Positions 8,955 through 16,543 of a DNA stretch of 64,000 bases are shown one piece after another (position 1 is the first letter of the stretch; each line of letters begins with the position of its first letter). A program made the position numbers and the translations under genes. Location of the stretch: the NCBI RefSeq assembly GCF_047238185.1, contig NZ_JBDFMI010000001.1:1426001-1490000 (forward strand). The letters are read 5' to 3'. The notes beneath the pieces were generated by a model. That model saw nothing but the letters and a program-made list of their open reading frames with translations. It was not told where the DNA came from and ran no database searches. This DNA is from Bacillus_AD sp047238185. GTDB taxonomy: Bacteria > Bacillota > Bacilli > Bacillales > DSM-1321.

Positions 8955-9004
8955 TTAGTAAACTGATGATGAAAAGGATTTAGTAAACTGATGATGAAAA
9001 GGAT
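8955..9004. repeat. Perfect 25-bp tandem duplication
   Basis: The 25-base sequence at 8955-8979 (starting TTAGTAAACTGATGATG) is repeated exactly at 8980-9004, immediately before the palindrome at 9005. It lies in the leader or promoter region of the dioxygenase gene. Confidence 0.95.
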
Positions 9005-9014
9005 ATACCGGTAT
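9005..9014. promoter_or_regulatory. ATACCGGTAT palindrome upstream of the dioxygenase gene
   Basis: A perfect 10-bp palindrome lies 32 bases before the start codon and directly abuts the 25-bp duplication. It could be a repressor operator; no regulator is identified. Confidence 0.35.
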
Positions 9015-9046
9015 TTGATTTTTAGCATTAGAGGAGGAATGTAGAT

Positions 9047-10018
9047 ATGGCTTTTTTAGGTATACACCATGTGTCCGCTATGACAGCATCGGCTAAGAAG
9101 AATTACGATTTTTATACAGAAGTCTTAGGGATGAGATTAGTGAAAAAAACAGTCAACCAGGATGATACATCAGTTTACCATTTGTTTTATGGAGATGAAA
9201 AAGGCAATCCAGGTACAGAATTGACATTTTTTGAAATTCCTATGATGGCCCGTAATTTGCCCGGAGTCAATAGTATATCAACCGTTTCATTACGTGTGGC
9301 AAGTGATGATGCACTAGGTTATTGGGAGAGCCGGTTTCATGAATTAAACGTAGAGCATGAAGAAATCAAGGACCGAGCGGGAAGAAAAACCTTGGCGTTT
9401 AAGGACCCAGAAGGGCAAAGGCTGATTCTGGTCTCTGATGAGAATAATAGCGGGGTTGCTGGTGGTACACCTTGGATAAAAAGCCCCATCCCGCAATCAT
9501 TCGGCATAATAGGGCTAGGGCCAGTCCAATTGACTGTCCGCGAAGCAGAGCCAACAATCCGTGTCCTTAGGGATATAATGGGGTTCCGCTATAAGTCTAG
9601 CTACCCACCCTATCAGAAGGGACAGCCAGATATTGAGGTGTATGAGACAGGTGAAGGAGGTTCAGGTGCGGAAATACATATTGAACAGCGATTGGATCTT
9701 CCTCCTGAACGGTTGGGAAGAGGCGGTGTCCATCATGTGGCTTTCCGTGTGGAAACGGAAGAGGAATTAAGGGAGTGGATCGGCAAGCTAAAAGAGGCAC
9801 GGATAGCAAGTTCCGGTTTTGTCGACCGTTTTTATTTCCGCTCATTATATTTCCGTGAGCCGAACGGGATCCTTTTTGAAATGGCTACAGATGGGCCTGG
9901 TTTTGCAACGGATGAAGATCCGATGCATTTAGGGGAAACATTGGCCCTTCCTCCTTTTTTGGAACATAAAAGGATGCATATTGAATCAAAGTTGCGTCCG
10001 TTGAATACTAACAAATGA
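9047..10018 (+). CDS. Ring-cleaving dioxygenase, VOC superfamily (MhqO-like)
   Basis: A 323-residue protein with two tandem vicinal-oxygen-chelate domains (about residues 4-135 and 150-280), related to B. subtilis MhqO/MhqA hydroquinone dioxygenases. These detoxify quinones or hydroquinones by Fe-dependent ring cleavage. Metal-ligand candidates are H8 in 'IHHVSAMT', the HH of 'GGVHHVAFR' and the Glu of 'PNGILFEMATDGPGF'. AGAGGAGGAA at 9031-9040 supports the ATG. In B. subtilis such genes are repressed by MhqR, but no canonical MhqR box is seen here; the 9005 palindrome is different. Confidence 0.88.
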   Translation: MAFLGIHHVSAMTASAKKNYDFYTEVLGMRLVKKTVNQDDTSVYHLFYGDEKGNPGTELTFFEIPMMARNLPGVNSISTVSLRVASDDALGYWESRFHELNVEHEEIKDRAGRKTLAFKDPEGQRLILVSDENNSGVAGGTPWIKSPIPQSFGIIGLGPVQLTVREAEPTIRVLRDIMGFRYKSSYPPYQKGQPDIEVYETGEGGSGAEIHIEQRLDLPPERLGRGGVHHVAFRVETEEELREWIGKLKEARIASSGFVDRFYFRSLYFREPNGILFEMATDGPGFATDEDPMHLGETLALPPFLEHKRMHIESKLRPLNTNK

Positions 10019-10028
10019 TTGAAAACTG

Positions 10029-10058
10029 CCCGACTTTCCTGCTGAAAGTTGGGTATTT
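10029..10058 (+). terminator. Terminator-like hairpin after dioxygenase gene
   Basis: CCCGACTTTC (10029-10038) pairs with GAAAGTTGGG (10044-10053) with one G-T pair. The tail TATTTG is poor in T, so termination may be partial before the HD gene. Confidence 0.55.
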
Positions 10059-10089
10059 GCGTATCATAGACTCGTCAGGAGGAATGAAA

Positions 10090-10512
10090 ATGAATAACCC
10101 GATTGAAAAGGCGCTAGAAATTGCGCTTCATGCCCATGCTGGACAGACTGACAAAGGCGGAAAGCCTTACATATTGCATCCGTTGCGCGTCATGAACTCG
10201 GTTGAGGGAGACTATCTCCAGATTATCGCTATACTCCATGATGTTGTTGAGGATTCTGGCTGGTCGCTCAACGATCTTTCTGAGGTAGGGTTTTCAGCAT
10301 CCGTTATCCGCAGCGTGGATTGCCTTACCAAGAGGGAGGGGGAGGATTATCAAACGTATCTATCAAGAGTAAAAAGCGATCCGCTGGCTGTACAAGTGAA
10401 ACGCGCTGATTTAATGGATAACAGTAATCTCTCAAGAATTCTGCACCCCACCGATGAAGATCTGCAAAGAGTTGCGAAATATGCCGGGGCACTTGCTTTT
10501 TTGGACCAGTGA
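10090..10512 (+). CDS. HD-domain phosphohydrolase, SpoT-hydrolase-like
   Basis: A 140-residue single-domain protein. 'HAHAGQTDKGGKPYILHPLRV' and 'IIAILHDVVEDSG' (the HD pair) match the hydrolase domain of RelA/SpoT-type and stand-alone HD (Mesh1/SAH-like) enzymes, which are Mn-dependent ppGpp or nucleotide phosphohydrolases. The synthetase domain is absent. The ATG at 10090 is chosen because AGGAGGAA (10077-10084) overlaps the ATG at 10084. Whether it acts on (p)ppGpp is not shown by sequence alone. It lies between the dioxygenase gene and mntR, which has its own promoter. Confidence 0.75.
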   Translation: MNNPIEKALEIALHAHAGQTDKGGKPYILHPLRVMNSVEGDYLQIIAILHDVVEDSGWSLNDLSEVGFSASVIRSVDCLTKREGEDYQTYLSRVKSDPLAVQVKRADLMDNSNLSRILHPTDEDLQRVAKYAGALAFLDQ

Positions 10513-10569
10513 ACCCTAGAATTAACGAGCTGTAAATAAAATGAGACTTCCTCCCAAAGTAGTGAAAAG

Positions 10570-10600
10570 TATATCCTTTCTTGTGAATCAGGTGGATATA
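10570..10600. promoter_or_regulatory. Inverted repeat spanning the mntR -35 region
   Basis: TATATCC (10570-10576) and GGATATA (10594-10600) are perfect 7-bp arms, 24 bases centre to centre, on either side of the -35 element. Possible operator. Confidence 0.35.
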
Positions 10601-10609
10601 TAGTAAAAT
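10581..10609 (+). promoter_or_regulatory. Sigma-A promoter candidate for mntR
   Basis: TTGTGA (10581-10586), a 17-base spacer and TAAAAT (10604-10609). Confidence 0.55.
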
Positions 10610-10642
10610 TTTAATGATATGCTTTGAATGGGAGGATACAGG

Positions 10643-11071
10643 ATGGCAACACCTAGTATGGAAGATTATATTGAACAAATATATATTTTAATTGATGAGA
10701 AGGGCTACGCCAGAGTATCGGATATAGCTGAAAATTTAAATGTACATCCATCCTCAGTGACAAAAATGGTACAAAAACTAGACCAGGAAGACTATTTGAT
10801 ATATGAAAAATACCGTGGCCTCATATTAACGCCAAAAGGAAAAAAAATCGGCAAAAGCCTAGTGTTTCGCCATGAACTTCTTGAAAAGCTGTTGAGAATC
10901 ATCGGTGTAAAAGAAGAACTGATATACGGTGATGTTGAAGGGATTGAGCATCATTTAAGCTGGGATTCCATTGACCGTATTGGCGATTTAGTCCAGTATT
11001 TTGACGAAAAGCCTGAACGGATAGCTGAATTGAAAAAAGTACAAAGCGAAAAAGATGAACATACACTCTGA
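10643..11071 (+). CDS. mntR: Manganese-responsive transcriptional regulator MntR
   Basis: A DtxR/MntR-family metalloregulator of 142 residues that represses manganese importers when loaded with Mn(II). The N-terminal winged helix-turn-helix (about 1-70; 'VHPSSVTKMVQKLDQ' is the recognition helix) is followed by a dimerisation domain. All known Mn ligands are present at the B. subtilis positions: D8, E11, H77, E99, E102 and H103. The start at 10643 uses GGGAGGA at 10630-10636 and gives the family N-terminus 'ATPSMEDYIEQIY'. No target transporter gene lies in this window. Confidence 0.97.
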   Translation: MATPSMEDYIEQIYILIDEKGYARVSDIAENLNVHPSSVTKMVQKLDQEDYLIYEKYRGLILTPKGKKIGKSLVFRHELLEKLLRIIGVKEELIYGDVEGIEHHLSWDSIDRIGDLVQYFDEKPERIAELKKVQSEKDEHTL

Positions 11072-11094
11072 TTCAATATAAATCATAGACAACA

Positions 11095-11135
11095 GGACTC
11101 TGCATGGTGAATGGACATGCAGAGTCCCTTTGTTT
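11095..11135 (+). terminator. Terminator after mntR
   Basis: Perfect 12-bp stem GGACTCTGCATG (11095-11106) / CATGCAGAGTCC (11116-11127), then CTTTGTTT. Confidence 0.85.
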
Positions 11136-11171
11136 ATGAGGAGAAAGGCGATAATAAGGGGGACTGGTTAA

Positions 11172-11852
11172 ATGGCAAACTGGCATAGGTCGGCAGAGGA
11201 ACAATGGAATTCTTTTTCGGAATCATGGGCAAAGGATTCGGTGGCCATGTGGGAAAATGGAAGCAGGAAAAAAATTATTCCCCTTATGGAAAAATGGATA
11301 ATGCCAGGAGCTAAAGTGGCCGATCTTGGCTGTGGTGATGGATATGGCTCTTTTAGGCTCGCCGATAAAGGCTTTCAGGTAACCGGGATTGACTTGTCAG
11401 GGAAAATGATTGAAGAGGCACGGCGAAGGGGCTCTTTGAATGGCATACAATTTCTGCAAGGAGATCTGGTGCAGATCCCTGTAGAAACAAACTCTTTTGA
11501 TGGGATAATGGCGATTAATTCCCTTGAGTGGGTGGAAGTCCCATTCAGGGCTTTGGATGAAATTAAACGGATAGTGAAACCTGGAGGCTATGCCTTGTTC
11601 GGCATTTTGGGGCCTACAGCCGGACCTAGGAAGTACAATAGCTTTCGGAGGTTATACGGTGAGGAAGTGATAATGAACACGATGCAGCCATGGGAGTTCC
11701 AGAGGCTGGCTGAAGAAAATGGCTGGGAGCTAAAGGATGAACAAATGGTGGAAAAGAGAAAAGGAAACTGTGAAGCCCTTTCTGGACTGCCGTTCGATTT
11801 GCAGCAGGCTCTTTCGTTCATGTGGCTTTTTATGTTCAAGAATGCTGAGTAG
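11172..11852 (+). CDS. Class I SAM-dependent methyltransferase
   Basis: A 226-residue cytosolic methyltransferase with the Rossmann motifs in order: motif I 'VADLGCGDGYGSFRLA' (about residues 48-63), motif II 'VTGIDLSGKMIEEAR', the acidic 'FLQGDLVQIPVETNSFDGI' and post-motif 'NSLEWVEVPFRALDEIKRIVKPGG'. This is the UbiE/Methyltransf_11 type that acts on small molecules; the substrate is not apparent. B. subtilis YodH is a possible relative. AAGGGGGAC precedes the ATG. It stands alone between the mntR terminator and a long gene-free stretch. Confidence 0.85.
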   Translation: MANWHRSAEEQWNSFSESWAKDSVAMWENGSRKKIIPLMEKWIMPGAKVADLGCGDGYGSFRLADKGFQVTGIDLSGKMIEEARRRGSLNGIQFLQGDLVQIPVETNSFDGIMAINSLEWVEVPFRALDEIKRIVKPGGYALFGILGPTAGPRKYNSFRRLYGEEVIMNTMQPWEFQRLAEENGWELKDEQMVEKRKGNCEALSGLPFDLQQALSFMWLFMFKNAE

Positions 11853-12413
11853 CTGATTTTGAAGAATAGGGTTCCTTGCCTATGAAGAAAGAAGCGGCTT
11901 GAGGTGACCTAAAAGGTAGAGATTTGTATGACGCCACTAATTGGCTGGCATGCATACCGTATTGAACCGGGCTTTTGCCGGCTATTTTTGTTTGTTTATA
12001 TAGGTTTGATTTTTCACTTTAAGTTCAATATATACTTGCACAGGGCTTCTCCATGGTGCGTCTCATGTTTAAGCCAAAAAACCTTCCGCCTTCATTGGCT
12101 TCGGTGGCGCGAGCCTTCTTCCGCGAAGCATTCATAGGAGGTTTCGCGTCTCAAGAATGCGGGGGTGTTTCAGTTTCTGAAGAACCGGTTCTTTTCATAA
12201 AGCGTAATACGTTACCTTTGAACTGAACCGGGTGCTCCTCATTGCCTTTTTTCTCATCCCTCCTTTCCGAATATCTCCTAGCTATTCACTCGCCTTAAAT
12301 GAACTTGGCGGCATTCATATTTTGGTGGCAAAAGGCGTATATCCTAGTGTGATTCTAGCTATTTTTTCACAACCATTCATTTGAATGGTTCACTAAATTT
12401 AAGCATAAATAAA
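11853..12413. other. 560-base gene-free region 3' of metA
   Basis: No frame has family resemblance or a good ribosome binding site; the 69-codon frame at 11928 looks spurious. Visible structure: a weak CCGG/CCGG hairpin with T-run at 11967-11990, which may end the methyltransferase transcript; a GC-rich block at 12050-12170; a hairpin AACCATTCA/TGAATGGTT at 12371-12390; and CCTAAAAGGTAG at 11908 repeated at 12417 inside the metA terminator. It could be a decayed gene or an untranslated RNA, but neither can be shown. Confidence 0.55.
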
Positions 12414-12452
12414 CATCCTAAAAGGTAGGTTTCAACGTTACCTTTTAGGATG
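12403..12452 (-). terminator. Terminator after metA
   Basis: Strong stem CATCCTAAAAGGTA (12414-12427) / TACCTTTTAGGATG (12439-12452). Read on the minus strand it is followed by a T-rich stretch (12403-12413). Confidence 0.85.
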
Positions 12453-12492
12453 CAGTACATGTTTTCCGCTTCTTGTATTGTTTAGGTCCGGA

Positions 12493-13401
12493 TTAATCCC
12501 ATTGAAAAGGCGTTTCTTGGTATACATAATAATTAAGCCAGTTCGAATACAGCAGATTGGCATGGCTGCGCCATTTTTGGGTTGGTTTATACTCTGGATT
12601 GTTTTTCGGAAAATAATTGCGTGGCATGTCAACGGAAAGCCCTTTTTCCTTATCGCGTTTGTATTCTTCCAGGAGCGTATTCGAATCATATTCTGGGTGG
12701 CCGAAAACCATGATATGTTTTCCGTCCTTAGAACTGACTAAATAAGTTCCCGCTTCCTTGGATCCAGCCAATACGATTAGCTCAGGGCGTGATTTGATTA
12801 TGGCGGTATCCACATCTGTATGGCGGGAATGAGGTGCGTAAAATTCATCGTCGAAGCCCCTTACTAACTTTTCTTTCTTTTGGAATAGTGTATGTAAAAA
12901 GACCCCTGAACATTTTTTGTTTAATTCATATTTATCAATGCCATAATGATGGTAAAGTGCTGCCTGTGCACCCCAGCAAATATGGAGTGACGAGGTGACA
13001 TGAGATTTTGACCAGTCCATTATGCACGCCAGCTCTTCCCAGTAATCAACGGAGCTAAAAGGCAGCTTTTCAACAGGTGCTCCTGTTACGACCATTCCAT
13101 CGAATTTCCGGTTCTTCACTTCATTGAATGTGCTATAAAATTGATCCAAATGATATTTGCTTGTATTTTTGGATTGGTGTGAATTCATCTTAAGGAAAGT
13201 GACATTAACCTGAATAGGAGTATTGCCAAGCAACCGCAATACTTGCGCTTCTGTTTTTTCCTTTTCAGGCATCAAGTTGACAATCAATATATTTAAAGGG
13301 CGGATATCCTGCTTGGTTGCGCGGGTTTCATCCATTACAAATATATTTTCGCTTTCCAATATATCTTTGGCTGGCAATAATGATGGCAATTTAATCGGCA
13401 T
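12493..13401 (-). CDS. metA: Homoserine O-acetyltransferase (MetA type)
   Basis: Transfers an acyl group to homoserine, the first committed step of methionine synthesis. The 302-residue protein has the glutamine-amidotransferase-like fold of MetA with catalytic C142 ('HICWGAQ') and the H235/E237 pair ('FGHPEYD'). Residue 111 is glutamate ('GAPVEKLPF'), which by published family rules marks acetyl-CoA rather than succinyl-CoA use. The start at 13401 is chosen from GGAGGA just upstream; an in-frame ATG at 13434 lacks a site. No S-box riboswitch motif is visible in the 200-base divergent region shared with fhs. Confidence 0.95.
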   Translation of the reverse strand: MPIKLPSLLPAKDILESENIFVMDETRATKQDIRPLNILIVNLMPEKEKTEAQVLRLLGNTPIQVNVTFLKMNSHQSKNTSKYHLDQFYSTFNEVKNRKFDGMVVTGAPVEKLPFSSVDYWEELACIMDWSKSHVTSSLHICWGAQAALYHHYGIDKYELNKKCSGVFLHTLFQKKEKLVRGFDDEFYAPHSRHTDVDTAIIKSRPELIVLAGSKEAGTYLVSSKDGKHIMVFGHPEYDSNTLLEEYKRDKEKGLSVDMPRNYFPKNNPEYKPTQKWRSHANLLYSNWLNYYVYQETPFQWD

Positions 13402-13531
13402 AATAGTTCCTCCAATATCTCTGTTTATAAACAAGGTATTTTAATGACATTATAAAGAAGTCAAGGAAAAAGTAAATAGAAATAGATATATTATTTAGAA
13501 TATTTAAATCTTTTAGAGCGTACGTGGTTTT

Positions 13532-13562
13532 TTGTCCTAATTATGAATAGGCATGGTAAAAT
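13532..13562 (+). promoter_or_regulatory. Promoter candidate for fhs
   Basis: TTGTCC (13532-13537), a 19-base spacer and TAAAAT (13557-13562), preceded by TGG so that the -10 is extended (TGnTAAAAT). Confidence 0.45.
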
Positions 13563-13598
13563 GAATGAAAGAAAACGACATCAATTTGGAGGGAAATC

Positions 13599-15293
13599 AT
13601 GACGAAAACGACTTTAAAAACGTACAAAACTGATTTGGAAATAGCAGATAGTTCGGAAATGAAACGGATTGATGAAATTGCCGAATCCGTTGGCCTACAG
13701 CCGGAGCAATATGATATGTACGGCAAATATAAAGCAAAGATATCCTTGGATGTAAAAAAAGATGCCCCGGTAAAGAAGGACGGAAAACTGATATTGGTAA
13801 CAGCGATTAATCCTACTCCTGCCGGTGAGGGGAAATCCACGGTTACAGTCGGGTTGGCTGACGCTCTTAACAGATTGGGCGAAAAAGCAGTAATTGCAAT
13901 GAGAGAGCCATCTCTAGGGCCGGTAATGGGTGTAAAAGGAGGAGCTTGCGGCGGAGGATATGCACAGGTTCTGCCGATGGATGAGATCAATTTGCACTTT
14001 ACAGGTGATCTGCATGCAATCACTACAGCCAATAATGCATTGGCAGCTATTATAGATAACCATATCCAGCAAGGAAATGAATTGAATATTGATCCACGCC
14101 GGATTGTTTGGAAGCGGGTAGTTGATTTGAATGACCGTGCTCTTCGAAAAGTTGTTGTCGGGCTTGGCGGGCCGATGCAGGGTGTTCCTCGCGAAGACGG
14201 CTTTGATATTACCGTTGCATCAGAAATCATGGCTATCCTATGCTTGGCAGAGGACTTGGATGATCTAAAACGCCGCATTTCTAAGATTGTGATTGGTTAT
14301 ACATATGGTAAGGAGCCCGTTACAGTCTCCCAATTGGGTGTTGAAGGAGCTTTGACTTTGTTATTGAAAGAAGCGATTCTTCCAAACCTGGTACAGACAA
14401 TTGAACATACGCCTGCTCTTGTCCATGGGGGGCCTTTCGCGAATATCGCACATGGGTGCAATTCGGTTATCGCCACAAAAACAGCGCTGAAGTTAGGGGA
14501 TTATGTAGTGACTGAGGCAGGGTTCGGTGCGGATTTGGGTGCGGAGAAATTCCTGCATATAAAGTCCCGGAGTGCCGGCATCCAGCCAGATGCAGTCGTG
14601 ATTGTAGCTACTATACGTGCATTGAAGATGCATGGGGGAGTCGATAAAGCTGATTTGACCGAAGAAAATCCGGGCGCATTGAAGGAGGGATTTGCTAACC
14701 TTCAGAAGCATTGCAGCAATATCGCTTCATTTGGCCTTCCGTTCGTTGTGGCGCTTAATCGTTTTGTAACGGATCATGAAAGCGAATTGGCGTCCTTTGA
14801 TGCATTATGTAAAGGGAACCAGATTCCTTACGAGCTTACAGAAGTTTGGGAAAAAGGCGGGCTTGGCGGTGAACAATTAGCTAAGAGCGTAAAGAAACTA
14901 ATGGACAATAATGATCATTATTTTAATTATTTATATGATTTAAGTGATTCGATTGAAGAAAAAATAAAAACAGTAGCAAAGGGAATCTACGGTGCAGATA
15001 ATGTGGAATTCTCTCTAAAGGCCAAAAAACAATTAACCCAAATTGAAGAAAACGGCTGGGGCCATTTGCCTGTCTGCATGGCAAAAACACAGTATTCGTT
15101 ATCTGATGATCCCGGCAAATTAGGCATGCCAGAAGGCTTTACGATTACGATCCGGGAATTGAAGCCTTCGGTCGGCGCCGGATTTATTGTTGTCTTGACA
15201 GGGGATGTCATGACTATGCCTGGATTGCCTAAAAAGCCGGCAGCGCTAAACATGGATGTTACCGCTGATGGACGGGCCCTTGGATTGTTTTAA
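13599..15293 (+). CDS. fhs: Formate-tetrahydrofolate ligase
   Basis: ATP-dependent synthesis of 10-formyl-THF from formate and THF, feeding purine and formyl-methionine synthesis. The 564-residue length is typical. The P-loop 'TPAGEGKSTVTVGL' and the folate-domain motifs 'REPSLGPVMGVKGGACGGGYAQVLPMDEINLHF' (split across about residues 105-140) and 'GGPFANIAHGCNSV' are intact. GGAGGG lies 5 bases before the ATG. The next gene starts 13 bases downstream, which suggests one operon with the uncharacterised 15307 gene. Confidence 0.97.
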   Translation: MTKTTLKTYKTDLEIADSSEMKRIDEIAESVGLQPEQYDMYGKYKAKISLDVKKDAPVKKDGKLILVTAINPTPAGEGKSTVTVGLADALNRLGEKAVIAMREPSLGPVMGVKGGACGGGYAQVLPMDEINLHFTGDLHAITTANNALAAIIDNHIQQGNELNIDPRRIVWKRVVDLNDRALRKVVVGLGGPMQGVPREDGFDITVASEIMAILCLAEDLDDLKRRISKIVIGYTYGKEPVTVSQLGVEGALTLLLKEAILPNLVQTIEHTPALVHGGPFANIAHGCNSVIATKTALKLGDYVVTEAGFGADLGAEKFLHIKSRSAGIQPDAVVIVATIRALKMHGGVDKADLTEENPGALKEGFANLQKHCSNIASFGLPFVVALNRFVTDHESELASFDALCKGNQIPYELTEVWEKGGLGGEQLAKSVKKLMDNNDHYFNYLYDLSDSIEEKIKTVAKGIYGADNVEFSLKAKKQLTQIEENGWGHLPVCMAKTQYSLSDDPGKLGMPEGFTITIRELKPSVGAGFIVVLTGDVMTMPGLPKKPAALNMDVTADGRALGLF

Positions 15294-15306
15294 AGGATGT
15301 GATGTA

Positions 15307-15837
15307 ATGTTTGACCCGACCGCCTATGAGAATTTTAAAGTGATTTTGGAAGGCTCTATTTACGAGCATGATTTTACGGGTGACATTAAGGTCATTGACC
15401 GTTCGGAAACGATTGATCTATCCATCTTATCACGGTGTTTTTCCATGACATTCGTCAAGATCGGCCAAGAAAAAGTGAAGGGGAGAGTGATCCTTCATTC
15501 TTCATTGGCTGATTTGGCAGATGAAATTTTGGAACAAGATCGGATGTTGCCCGGGGCCTTTATTGATATCCATTTTTTATATGGATCTAAGGAACAGGAA
15601 ACCCCGAAAGGCCTTAAGCAGATTAGGGATTGTCTGCTCGAGGTATGGGGAAAAGAGCGCCAAGTGGTTATTACAGAGCGGCGAAGTTTTGATGGGGATA
15701 CCTTTTCGCCCTATGAATATTGTGCGCAGCTGTCATTCAACAGAAAAATTTCTGAGGGCCAAAGTGAAGATCTGTACGATCTTATTACATATTGCATGAA
15801 GTCCTTGGACCGTATTTACAGGTCTATAAAAGCATAA
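15307..15837 (+). CDS. Uncharacterised protein downstream of fhs
   Basis: A 176-residue soluble protein that I do not recognise. No signal peptide, membrane segment or cysteine motif is seen. The first half is mixed beta/alpha ('FKVILEGSIYEHDFTGDIKVID', 'FVKIGQEKVKGRVILHSS'), and the C-terminus is helical ('SEDLYDLITYCMKSLDRIYRSI'). AAAGGA is placed 9 bases before the ATG at 15307; an upstream in-frame ATG at 15256 lies inside fhs. The 13-base gap to fhs points to co-transcription, but a link to one-carbon metabolism is inference only. Confidence 0.75.
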   Translation: MFDPTAYENFKVILEGSIYEHDFTGDIKVIDRSETIDLSILSRCFSMTFVKIGQEKVKGRVILHSSLADLADEILEQDRMLPGAFIDIHFLYGSKEQETPKGLKQIRDCLLEVWGKERQVVITERRSFDGDTFSPYEYCAQLSFNRKISEGQSEDLYDLITYCMKSLDRIYRSIKA

Positions 15838-15919
15838 TAATCCCTAATTGAATCTCTGCAGTTGTGGTGACAGCCTGTTTTTTCGTACAATGTAAGAAGA
15901 AGGCGAGGAGAGTTGTTGT

Positions 15920-16399
15920 ATGATGACGATTTATGATTTTGAAGCAAAGCGGATCGATGGGGAATCTGTTTCCATGAATGAATATCGAGGGAAAGTCATC
16001 ATGATTGTCAATACTGCAAGCAAATGCGGCTTTACCCCACAGTATGAACAACTGCAAACAATCTATGACCGTTATAAAGATGAAGGGCTTGTCATTCTTG
16101 GGTTTCCATGCAACCAATTCATGGGGCAGGAGCCGGGGGATGAATTGGAGATTGCCGGGTTTTGCCGCTTGAATTACGGTGTAACCTTCCCGATGTTTGC
16201 CAAGGTGGATGTAAAAGGGGGCAGTGCCCATCCGATCTTCAAGTATTTGACCCATGAAGCTCCGGGAGTATTAGGATCTAAAGGCGTGAAATGGAACTTC
16301 ACTAAGTTTTTAATTAATAGAGAAGGCAAGGTGGTTAAGCGTTTCTCTCCGCAGACTAAACCATTCGATATTGAATCTGAAATTAAATCATTGTTATAA
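15920..16399 (+). CDS. bsaA: Glutathione peroxidase family protein (thiol peroxidase)
   Basis: A 159-residue thioredoxin-fold peroxidase reducing hydroperoxides; bacterial members usually use thioredoxin-type reductants rather than glutathione. Catalytic C36 sits in 'NTASKCGFTPQY', with the conserved 'LGFPCNQFMGQEPG' (resolving-cysteine region) and 'KWNFTKFLI' (Trp/Asn of the active site). It uses cysteine, not selenocysteine. GAGGAG at 15905-15910 fits ATG 15920; ATG 15923 is also possible. It closely matches B. subtilis BsaA and, as there, lies near metA. A strong terminator follows. Confidence 0.93.
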   Translation: MMTIYDFEAKRIDGESVSMNEYRGKVIMIVNTASKCGFTPQYEQLQTIYDRYKDEGLVILGFPCNQFMGQEPGDELEIAGFCRLNYGVTFPMFAKVDVKGGSAHPIFKYLTHEAPGVLGSKGVKWNFTKFLINREGKVVKRFSPQTKPFDIESEIKSLL

Positions 16400-16407
16400 T
16401 GAAAGGG

Positions 16408-16442
16408 AAAAGCTTTTTACATTGGGTAAAAAGCTTTTTTCT
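16408..16442 (+). terminator. Terminator after glutathione peroxidase gene
   Basis: AAAAGCTTTTTAC (16408-16420) pairs with GTAAAAAGCTTTT (16426-16438), then TT and a T-rich tail. Confidence 0.88.
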
Positions 16443-16543
16443 TCGCATATAAGCGACAGAACTGTTTTAAATAAATGAGAGTATGCTATCCTTGAAAGAG
16501 ACCGTTTAAAAGAGACATGAAGGAATTAGGAGAAGGTGCACGA

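Noticed and set aside
11928..12137. 69-codon frame in the gap before metA
   Set aside because: No ribosome binding site, no recognisable family and an unlikely amino-acid composition.
13402..13598. SAM riboswitch before metA
   Set aside because: None of the conserved S-box sequence blocks or a terminator hairpin was visible on the minus strand.
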